Of a stretch of 64,000 nucleotides of DNA, positions 51,213 to 58,875 are shown piece after piece (positions within the stretch are counted from its first letter, which is position 1; every line of letters begins with the position of its first letter). The position numbers were made by a program, and so were the translations under genes. Below the pieces are notes generated by a model. The model was not told where the DNA came from. It did not search any database and saw nothing but the letters and a program-made list of their open reading frames with translations. Origin of the DNA: Selenomonadaceae bacterium (GTDB taxonomy: Bacteria > Bacillota > Negativicutes > Selenomonadales > Selenomonadaceae). The stretch is taken from assembly GCA_017476005.1 (NCBI GenBank), contig JAFVEM010000027.1, positions 1 to 64,000 on the forward strand, written 5' to 3'.

Positions 51213-51914
51213 ATGGGCAAAGTAAAATACATATTGTTGGCGCTGTTGGTAATATTGGTGGCCGGCGCCTTGGGAGCCGGTATGGCGGTGATGTACCAAG
51301 ATTTGCAGGCCACCCTCCAGGAACGCCAAGACAAAAGAGATGCCGTCATCAAGGAAAAACTCGCCCAAGAAGAAGCGAAGGAAGAAGCCGCCAAGAAAAA
51401 GAAGGTTGCTCGCGAACAGCGCCTTTCTGATAAAAAATACGGCAAGGAACACCCCGACGAAGTGATTCGCGGCCTGACCGCCGACATGGACACCGTGCTG
51501 GAAGATAACGGCAGCACCGTTTATCGCTACAACATGGACGGCGGCGAAGGAGTTTTCCTCAGCGCCCAAATAGTCAGCGCCGCATCCCCTACCCTTTACG
51601 CTGTCCTTCACTACGAAGGAGAGAACGGCACTCCCTCCAACAGCGTCCACATTCTGTGCGATATAGGAGAGTACGATGTGGAGTTCCCCTTAGGTTCCAT
51701 GCAAAACGGCGAGGGGGGCGACGTTACCTTTTTGCAACCCGTGGACAAAAGCATGGAGGACGTTTTGCGCGCTCTCGCTGTTTCCGTGAACGCCAAAATC
51801 AGCTTGCCGGAAGGGTCGGAACTTGACCGCAATCTCACCGCCACCGAAGTCATGAGAATAAAAAACATGGTAGAGTTGTACGATATTTTGCGAGGTGCCA
51901 AGACCACCGATTAA
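51213..51914 (+). CDS. Inner-membrane anchored protein with coiled coil, unknown
   Basis: The product has 233 residues. One N-terminal membrane helix (about 5-27) is followed by a strongly charged helix with QERQDKRDAVIKEKLAQEE and then EEAAKKKKVAREQ (to about 75). A compact C-terminal domain follows. I do not recognise a family. It starts 4 bases after the previous stop and ends 17 bases before smc, so it sits in an operon with both. No function is inferred. Confidence 0.75.
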   Translation: MGKVKYILLALLVILVAGALGAGMAVMYQDLQATLQERQDKRDAVIKEKLAQEEAKEEAAKKKKVAREQRLSDKKYGKEHPDEVIRGLTADMDTVLEDNGSTVYRYNMDGGEGVFLSAQIVSAASPTLYAVLHYEGENGTPSNSVHILCDIGEYDVEFPLGSMQNGEGGDVTFLQPVDKSMEDVLRALAVSVNAKISLPEGSELDRNLTATEVMRIKNMVELYDILRGAKTTD

Positions 51915-51931
51915 AATGCGAGGTGAAATAA

Positions 51932-54900
51932 TTGCAATTAAAGCGGCTGGAGGCCTACGGCTTTAAATCCTTTGCCGATAAGACCGAAATAGAATTTGAC
52001 AGCGGCATCACCGCCATCGTGGGGCCAAACGGCAGCGGCAAGAGCAATATCACCGACGCGGTACGTTGGGTACTGGGCGAGCAGAATATGCGCAAACTCC
52101 GGGGGGGCAAGGCCGAAGACATTATCTTTGCCGGCAGCGCCACCCGGAAGCCCTTAGGGGTAGCGGAGGTGTCTCTCCTTTTTGATAATACCGGGGAACT
52201 GCCGGTGGATTTTAAAGAGGTACTGGTGACCCGGCGGCTTTATCGCTCGGGAGACAGCGAATATTACATCAATCGCTCGCGCTGTCGCCTGAAGGATATT
52301 TACAACCTTTTTGCCGACACCGGCATCGGCCACGACGGCATGAGTATCATCGGGCAGAACCGCATTGACGACATTTTAAACAGCAAGCCGGAAGACCGAC
52401 GCGCTTTTTTTGAGGAAACCGCCGGCATTACCAAGTATCGGAACCGCAAGCAGGAAACCATGCGGAAGCTGGAGGACACGGAAAAGAACCTGCAACGGGT
52501 GGCGGACATTCTTCAGGTAATCGAAGAACAGCTTGAGCCTTTGGGGAAGAGCGCAGAGAAAACTCGCCGTTATAACGCGATACAGGGAGAATACCAACAG
52601 GTAAAAGTAACCGACATCCACCAAAAGTTAATGAAATTTGCCGAGGAAACCGCCGCCAACCAACAGGCTTATCAAGAGGCGCAGGACGAAACCGTGGCGC
52701 TGGAGGCAACCGTAGGGAATTTAGAAGCCGAGCAAGCCGGTATCAACAAAGAAATCATCGATCTGGAAAAAAAGATGCAGGCCGTGGCCGAGGAGAGCGA
52801 GGCGATTCGGAGCGAACTGGAGGCCTTGACCGGCGAGACGGCTACCCTCACGGAGCGGCAAAAGCAAGGCGAGGCCGCCAAAGAACGCTTGCTAAGGGAA
52901 CGGGCGGAACTAACTGCGGCGCAAGCGGCGGCGGAGCAGGAAATAGCGGAGCTTACCGCCACCGAAGAGAGACAGAAGCAGGATTTGGCTTTGGCCGACG
53001 AACTGCTAAATGAGGAGCGGCAAAAGGCCAAGCAGGTGGAGGAAAACATTCGCCGCCAAAGGCAACTGAGTCGCGAAGCTGATAAACGCCGGGATACCTG
53101 TCAGGAAGCGCTCACGGCCAAGCAAAAGGAACTGGCGGTAACGGAGCGCGATCTGGAGGCCGGCAGCGGCGGCAACAGCGCTCGCGAAGCGGAGTTTTCC
53201 CGTCAACAAGCACAGCTGGCCGCGCTACTCGCCGAAAAAGAAAGGCTCGTGGCCGAGGAAGCAACCGAAAACGCCAAACGGCAAGAGTTGGAGACAGCCG
53301 CCCAAGAACTCCGGCAACGAGAAGCCGAGCTTACGGCCTATTGCCAAAAGCAACGGGAACGGCGAGACGAGTTACAACAGGTCATCCAAAAAAGCGAACA
53401 TCAAATTCAATTCTTGACGAAGATGCAACAGTCCTACGAGGGTTTCGGTCGGGGCGTAAAGGCGGTGCTGACCGCGCAAAAACCATGGCGCGAGGGCGTG
53501 TGCGGCGCGGTGGCGGAACTTATCAAGGTGCCGCCGGAGTACGTCACCGCCATTGAAATTGCCTTGGGAGGGAATCTGCAAAACGTGGTGGTGGAGGAAA
53601 CGGATACGGCCAAGGCCGCCATCGCCTTTTTGAAAAAAGAACGACTGGGCAGGGTAACTTTCTTGCCTCTATCCACTATTACGGTGCGCGAGGGCGGCCG
53701 GGATTTTTCTCACGAGACGGGTTTTATCGGCTACGCCAGCGAGCTTGTGAGTTGCGAGGCGAAATATCGCCCCATTGCCGATTTTCTGCTAAATCGCACC
53801 CTAGTGATGGATACTCTTGATAACGCCTTGGCTCTAGCCAAAAAGCAGGGACAGAAACTGCGCTTGGTCACGCTGGAAGGCGAGCTGATAAATCCGGGCG
53901 GCTCTCTGTCCGGCGGCAGTCGCGGCCAAAGGGAGGCCAGCTTTCTTAACCGTCAGGGAGAAATCGACGCTTTGACGCAGGAAAAACAAATGGCGACGGC
54001 GGAGCTGAGCGACACCGCCGCTAGGTATCGGGAAAACCAAGGGAAACTGGACGAGACCAGCGACCAACTAAAAGGCAACGCCGCTCGGTTGCAGACCCTG
54101 ACCGTAAAACAAGCCGAGCTAAAAGTGGCGCTACAAAGAACAACCGCCGCCGCCGAAAACGAAAAGGCGGCGGTGAAGCGTCTGGAAGCGGAACTAACGG
54201 CCTTAAAGGAAGCCTTCGCCGAGATTCAGGCCAAACACGAGGCACTCAAAAGGGACGTAACCGCCGCCGAAGAGGCTTTAAGTACGGCCAAAAGGGAATC
54301 CGACGAAGCCTACAACGCTTTGGAGGATTTGGAACAGGACGCAGAGGATTTAGCCAAGCACATCAACGAACGGGAAGTCAATCGCGCTGTATTGGAGCAG
54401 GAAATTTTGCGTAGCCGGGAACACATCCTCCTCCGCACGAAGGAAGCCCAAAGACAAGCGGCGGGGCTAGAACGCAGTCACGAGGAGGAAGCGCGGCTAA
54501 CCCAAGGGGCGGCGGCAGACAAAGAAAGGCTAAAAGAGCTGGCAGAAAAGAGCGCTCTTTGGCAGGAAAAATACGATGCCGATAGCGAAACCCGTCGAAA
54601 ACTTTACGCGGAAAAAATGGAGAAAATGGCCGCCGGACAGGAACTGGAAAAAAAGGGCAAGGAGACGAATCGCAAATTAAACGCGGCGCAAAACAAACTC
54701 CATCAGCTGGAGCTGGCCGCCTCTAAAATCCAGTTCAACCGAGACGAATGTACCGACGATTTAATGAAAGAATTTGGTCTTACGCCGGAAAAAGCCGCCG
54801 CCGAGGCGCTGGATTTACCGGCGGAACAAATCGGCGGACGGCTCCGGGAACTGAAAAAACAAATGGAGGACATTGGGCCGGTGAATCCCACCGCCGTGGA

Positions 54901-55489
54901 GGAATACGAGGAGCAGAACCAAAGGCGCAAGTTCATGCAAAGCCAAGCCGATGACTTAGTGGGCGCCAAAGAAAACCTCATGGTAATAATCGCCGAAATG
55001 GACGAGGCCATGACCAAGCAATTCAAAGCGGCCTTTGCCGAGATTCAAATTTACTTTGGGGAGATTTTCGTGCGACTTTTCGGCGGCGGTCAGGCGGAAC
55101 TCAGACTCCTTGACGAAAACGACGTACTCAACACCGGCGTAGAAATTTTGGTACAGCTTCCTCAAAAGAAGCGGCAAAATCTCTCCGCCCTATCCGGCGG
55201 CGAACGCGCCTTAACGGTTATTGCTCTGCTTTTCTCTTTCCTGCGCTACCGACCTTCACCCTTTTCAGTGTTGGATGAAATCGACGCGCCCCTAGACGAG
55301 GCCAACGTGGTGCGTTTCGGCGCTTTCCTCCGGGAATTTGCCGAAAACACCCAGTTTATCGTAGTCACCCACCGCAAAGGCACCATGGAATCCGTGGACA
55401 GTATGTACGGGGTAACGATAGAAGATGCCGGGGTATCCAAAGTCCTGTCCGTGAAGATTGACGATATGCGTCAAAGCGAGGTGGGGTGA
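51932..55489 (+). CDS. smc: SMC, chromosome condensation ATPase
   Basis: The product has 1,185 residues. It starts at a TTG after GCGAGGTG. Walker A GPNGSGKSN (about 32-40) and the C-terminal signature LSGGERALTVIALLF with Walker B FSVLDEIDAPLDEANV (about 1100-1145) make up the ATP head. Long coiled coils (about 165-500 and 670-1020) flank a hinge near 510-640. It works with ScpA and ScpB, not seen here, in chromosome condensation and segregation. The usual smc-ftsY order is broken only by a small nucleotidyltransferase gene. Confidence 0.97.
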   Translation: MQLKRLEAYGFKSFADKTEIEFDSGITAIVGPNGSGKSNITDAVRWVLGEQNMRKLRGGKAEDIIFAGSATRKPLGVAEVSLLFDNTGELPVDFKEVLVTRRLYRSGDSEYYINRSRCRLKDIYNLFADTGIGHDGMSIIGQNRIDDILNSKPEDRRAFFEETAGITKYRNRKQETMRKLEDTEKNLQRVADILQVIEEQLEPLGKSAEKTRRYNAIQGEYQQVKVTDIHQKLMKFAEETAANQQAYQEAQDETVALEATVGNLEAEQAGINKEIIDLEKKMQAVAEESEAIRSELEALTGETATLTERQKQGEAAKERLLRERAELTAAQAAAEQEIAELTATEERQKQDLALADELLNEERQKAKQVEENIRRQRQLSREADKRRDTCQEALTAKQKELAVTERDLEAGSGGNSAREAEFSRQQAQLAALLAEKERLVAEEATENAKRQELETAAQELRQREAELTAYCQKQRERRDELQQVIQKSEHQIQFLTKMQQSYEGFGRGVKAVLTAQKPWREGVCGAVAELIKVPPEYVTAIEIALGGNLQNVVVEETDTAKAAIAFLKKERLGRVTFLPLSTITVREGGRDFSHETGFIGYASELVSCEAKYRPIADFLLNRTLVMDTLDNALALAKKQGQKLRLVTLEGELINPGGSLSGGSRGQREASFLNRQGEIDALTQEKQMATAELSDTAARYRENQGKLDETSDQLKGNAARLQTLTVKQAELKVALQRTTAAAENEKAAVKRLEAELTALKEAFAEIQAKHEALKRDVTAAEEALSTAKRESDEAYNALEDLEQDAEDLAKHINEREVNRAVLEQEILRSREHILLRTKEAQRQAAGLERSHEEEARLTQGAAADKERLKELAEKSALWQEKYDADSETRRKLYAEKMEKMAAGQELEKKGKETNRKLNAAQNKLHQLELAASKIQFNRDECTDDLMKEFGLTPEKAAAEALDLPAEQIGGRLRELKKQMEDIGPVNPTAVEEYEEQNQRRKFMQSQADDLVGAKENLMVIIAEMDEAMTKQFKAAFAEIQIYFGEIFVRLFGGGQAELRLLDENDVLNTGVEILVQLPQKKRQNLSALSGGERALTVIALLFSFLRYRPSPFSVLDEIDAPLDEANVVRFGAFLREFAENTQFIVVTHRKGTMESVDSMYGVTIEDAGVSKVLSVKIDDMRQSEVG

Positions 55490-55526
55490 GGTCGGCACAC
55501 TGGTGTTCGATGGAGGTGATGGTCGT

Positions 55527-55850
55527 ATGTCACAGAATGAATCGACGCAGGAGATTGAACAAATAAAAAACCAATTCGTTACGGCCTTGTCGCCGCTCAA
55601 AATCTATTTATTCGGTTCCTTTGCCAACGGTACCGCCAGAGCTGACAGTGACTTTGATTTTTACATAGTGGTAAAAGACGGCGTGAAAAATTTGGTGGAT
55701 TTAACGGCTGAAGCCTATAGATCTATTCGCCATGTGCGCAGCCGCGCCGTGGACATTATCGTAGGCACGGAAAGCAAGTTTGAAAGCAGAAAACACAGGT
55801 TTGGTGTAGAAAACGAAGTCTTGCAAAAGGGTGTACTGCTGTATGGATGA
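55527..55850 (+). CDS. MNT-type nucleotidyltransferase
   Basis: The product has 107 residues; the ATG follows GGAGGTGAT. It is a minimal nucleotidyltransferase with KIYLFGSFANGTARADSDFD (the GSx10DxD active site) and a third acidic residue in RAVDIIVG. Such proteins are usually the antitoxin of HEPN toxins, which they inactivate by AMPylation. No HEPN gene follows: an ATG overlapping the stop gives only MDECRD before a stop. It lies between smc and ftsY. Confidence 0.85.
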   Translation: MSQNESTQEIEQIKNQFVTALSPLKIYLFGSFANGTARADSDFDFYIVVKDGVKNLVDLTAEAYRSIRHVRSRAVDIIVGTESKFESRKHRFGVENEVLQKGVLLYG

Positions 55851-55876
55851 GTGTAGAGACTAGGAGGTTAAACCTA

Positions 55877-56788
55877 TTGGGATTTTTTGAACGACTTAAA
55901 CAGGGGTTAAGCAAAACCAAGGAAAACTTGACCCAGAAGATAGAAAAACTGATTATCGGCTACGCAGATATTGACGAGGGATTACTGGAGGAACTGGAAG
56001 AAACTCTCATTATGGCCGACGTGGGGGTAAAGACCACCGATACACTGATGAAGGCGGTGCGTCGCGGCATCAAAAAGAAGGAAATAAACGAACCGGCCGA
56101 CTTAAAACCCTTCCTAGCGAAAGAAATAGCCGCTATTTTGGAGCAGGACGCCAAACCGCCGCAGGAAGCGGCTTCGCCTCCCACGGTTATTTTGGTCATT
56201 GGGGTGAACGGCGCCGGTAAGACCACCACCATCGGCAAGCTCTGCGCCTACTATAAAAATCAGGGAAAAAGCGTGATACTGGCGGCCGCCGACACATTCC
56301 GCGCCGCCGCCATTGAACAATTGGAGGCTTGGGGGGAAAAAAGCCGCGCCACCGTTATAAAACACGAAGCCGGTTCCGACCCGGCGGCGGTAGCCTTTGA
56401 TGCCGTCAAGGCGGCGCAGGCTCGCAAAGCCGATATTCTCATCGTCGATACCGCCGGCAGATTGCAGACCAAATCCAATCTCATGGAAGAATTGAAAAAA
56501 ATAAACCGGGTAATCGGCCGCGAGATACCGGGAGCGCCCCATGAAACCTTGCTGGTGCTTGACGCTACCACGGGGCAAAACGCCGTCAGCCAAGCGAAAC
56601 TTTTCACCCAAGCCGCCCCCATATCGGGAGTGGTCCTCACAAAGCTGGATGGCACCGCCAAAGGCGGCGTGGTTATCGGCATCAAGGCCGAGCTTTCCCT
56701 GCCGGTAAAATGGATTGGGGTGGGAGAAAGAATTGACGATTTGCGACCTTTTGAGGCGGCGGCTTTTGCCAAAGCGTTGTTTGAGTAG
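55877..56788 (+). CDS. ftsY: FtsY, signal-recognition-particle receptor
   Basis: The product has 303 residues. The start is the TTG (LGFFERLKQGLSKTKEN) 9 bases after AGGAGG; an upstream ATG is open but would add ten residues and lack a ribosome site. The NG domain has GVNGAGKTTTIGKL, DTFRAAAIEQLE, DTAGRLQTK and TKLDGTAKGG. It docks the SRP-ribosome complex at the membrane. The acidic A domain of E. coli is absent, as usual in Firmicutes. Confidence 0.97.
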   Translation: MGFFERLKQGLSKTKENLTQKIEKLIIGYADIDEGLLEELEETLIMADVGVKTTDTLMKAVRRGIKKKEINEPADLKPFLAKEIAAILEQDAKPPQEAASPPTVILVIGVNGAGKTTTIGKLCAYYKNQGKSVILAAADTFRAAAIEQLEAWGEKSRATVIKHEAGSDPAAVAFDAVKAAQARKADILIVDTAGRLQTKSNLMEELKKINRVIGREIPGAPHETLLVLDATTGQNAVSQAKLFTQAAPISGVVLTKLDGTAKGGVVIGIKAELSLPVKWIGVGERIDDLRPFEAAAFAKALFE

Positions 56789-56815
56789 AAAATATGTTTC
56801 TTAGCGGAGGGAGGC

Positions 56816-57124
56816 ATGGTTCCGATGGCAACTACCAACTAAAAAAAGGAAATTTTGCGCTCCTGTCCCGGCATCGGCGAACATACACGAGCTAACTTTT
56901 TACTGCGAGGCGCCAAGGAATGCCGCTACAATGCAAGGCACTGGTTACGCTACCTCCGTAAGGCCTTCCAAAACGGCAGACCGCTCCTCTCAAAGGGGGA
57001 AATCGATGTTCTGGCCGGTAGCGAGGAATTGTCAATGTTCCAGCGTATTAGTCTAAGGCAAGCCATGACCGTCGGGACACCTACCCATGAGTTTGTAGTA
57101 GCCTTAGATCGTCCGGCGACATGA
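56816..57124 (+). pseudogene. Unknown gene with an early in-frame stop
   Basis: A ribosome site GGAGGGAGG and the ATG at 56816 start a short peptide MVPMATTN, which stops at TAA (56840). The same frame then continues for 94 codons (LRSCPGIGEHTRANFLL, then ECRYNARHWLRYLRKAF, then VGTPTHEFVVALD) to 57124. A TTG at 56855 could restart translation. The GIGEHTR stretch is reminiscent of short helix-hairpin-helix or transposon-related proteins, but I cannot name it. It lies between ftsY and the transpeptidase gene. Confidence 0.45.
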
Positions 57125-57254
57125 GTCGGCGATAATTTCTTCTGCGGTAGAAAATTCTTCGTTGCTATCGGGGGATGATGGTCAACAAACTGCATGGGCA
57201 AGCCAGCCCTCAAGGTAGCCGCGTCCCCCCCAAGCGGTACCTCAAAGAAAGCCC

Positions 57255-57288
57255 AAAAAAAACGCAGCCTTCCCCGGTTGCGTTTTTT
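57255..57288. terminator. Bidirectional terminator
   Basis: AAAAAACGCA and TGCGTTTTTT form a 10-bp stem with a 12-base loop. A and T runs on both sides suit both directions. Confidence 0.8.
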
Positions 57289-57365
57289 GGTACGGAAAAA
57301 TTTGCTGGCCACCGTGTTGTTCCTATGCTACAATAGGCAAAAGAGAAGGCCGAAATTTTTCTTGC

Positions 57366-57468
57366 TATACTGGAGAGCATTGGACATTCCGAAGGAAGGT
57401 CTTAGGCTCTCCGTATATACCGCGGACGAGCAGATACATTTTGGTAAATTTCTCTGCTCGCGAGTATA
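57366..57468. mobile_element. MITE-like element, copy B, upstream of the transpeptidase gene
   Basis: This is the second copy of the element at 1560-1663, with ends TACTGG and CGAGTA flanked by TA. Its hairpin arms GGAGAGC/GCTCTCC and CGAGCAGA/TCTGCTCG are fully paired although the sequence differs from copy A. It ends 18 bases before the ldt start, so it would lie in the 5' leader and next to the ribosome site. Confidence 0.75.
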
Positions 57469-57486
57469 AAAAGAGGCGATTATAGA

Positions 57487-58875
57487 ATGTGGAAAAAATT
57501 ACTCGCGACGGCGGTGGGCGTTGCGTTGTGGGGAGGAGCGCTGCCCGGGGAGGCTTTGGCCGACGGCGAGCGAGTGCTGATTAACGTGGCCAGCCATTCG
57601 CTGGCGCTTTACCGTGGCGATGATAAAATTCGCCTTTACCCGATCGCCACGGGCAAAATCAGTACACCTACCCCCACCGGCTATTATAAAATTCTCTCCA
57701 AAGACGTGAATCCCACTTGGACTGACCCCACGGATCACGAAAATGTTATCCCCTCCGGCCCCTATAATCCTTTGGGCTACCGTTGGATGCAGATTAAAGG
57801 CAATTACGGCATCCACGGCACCAACAACCCATCCAGCATCGGTAAGCATGTTTCCAACGGCTGTATTCGCATGAACGAGAGCGACGTGGAGGCCCTCTTT
57901 GATTTGGTGAGTGTCGGTACGCCGGTGGAAATAACTTATAACCGTATCGTGGTGGAAAAAACTGCCGACGGCAATATCGCTTATTACATTTACCCCGATG
58001 CCTACAGACGGCAACCATTGGACGCGGCCGGAGTGCGGAAATGGCTGGACGGCTTCGGCGTGGGGAATTTTGCCAGCAATGAGGACATCGAGGCAAAAAT
58101 CGCCGCCTCCGACGGCGAGCCTACCTACCTTGGCAAACCTTACAAGGCAAAGGTGAACAGCGCGACGCTGAAAAATAAGGCGGTGCAGGTTAATGGCATA
58201 ACTTACCTACCGGCGCAGGAAGTGGCCTTGGCCTTAAAACTTGATTTGAAGTGGTCGGAGGAGGCCGCCACCCTTACCAGCCCTTACGGGAAAGCCAAGG
58301 GTTACGACAAAAACGACATTCTCTATTTTGCGTCGGAGGATGCCCCAACCCTCTTTCACTTGAAGGCTACTCTTAATCGGGATAACGAATACGATTTAAC
58401 AACCCTCAAGAGCATACCGACTACACCGACTACCAATCAGCCGAGTACCGTAAAACCGCCGGTGGAACCCGGGATACCCAAGGAACCCCAAGGAGCCGAT
58501 ACCTTGAATCCGACGGTGGATACCACTAAACCTACGCCGCCCAATTTTGACGTTACCGCTCCTCCCCAAGAAACGGTAACGCCGCAAGACAGGGGCGAAG
58601 GAGCGCCGGAGACTACGATTGCTCGTGACGAAAGCATGGGCGGCGCTGAAGCCGCTTCGGCTCAAAGAAAACCTACTTCCACCGAGCCGGATAAAGACTT
58701 AACGACAAACAAAGAAAAAACGGCGGCCACCGACCCGGAGCTTACGCCAAAGCCCCCTACGGTAAAGACCCCAAGCGTCACGGCGGTGAACACCGACCCT
58801 ACCCGTCGCCTGTCGCGTCCTCATGAAAGGGGCGCGGTCTTAGAGACTATCCCGGAGGCCAATCGTGAAGGCTAA
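57487..58875 (+). CDS. L,D-transpeptidase (YkuD) with stalk-type domain
   Basis: The product has 462 residues. Residues 1-26 are a signal peptide. The YkuD domain lies at about 28-155, with the catalytic IHGTNNPSSIG and HVSNGCIRM (Cys nucleophile). A middle region includes a copper-amine-oxidase-N-like strand set (about 215-290). The last 140 residues are a Pro/Thr-rich unstructured tail. It crosslinks peptidoglycan, or attaches proteins, outside the membrane. A ribosome site AAAGAGG lies 12 bases before the ATG, just after the MITE. It overlaps polA by 11 bases. Confidence 0.9.
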   Translation: MWKKLLATAVGVALWGGALPGEALADGERVLINVASHSLALYRGDDKIRLYPIATGKISTPTPTGYYKILSKDVNPTWTDPTDHENVIPSGPYNPLGYRWMQIKGNYGIHGTNNPSSIGKHVSNGCIRMNESDVEALFDLVSVGTPVEITYNRIVVEKTADGNIAYYIYPDAYRRQPLDAAGVRKWLDGFGVGNFASNEDIEAKIAASDGEPTYLGKPYKAKVNSATLKNKAVQVNGITYLPAQEVALALKLDLKWSEEAATLTSPYGKAKGYDKNDILYFASEDAPTLFHLKATLNRDNEYDLTTLKSIPTTPTTNQPSTVKPPVEPGIPKEPQGADTLNPTVDTTKPTPPNFDVTAPPQETVTPQDRGEGAPETTIARDESMGGAEAASAQRKPTSTEPDKDLTTNKEKTAATDPELTPKPPTVKTPSVTAVNTDPTRRLSRPHERGAVLETIPEANREG

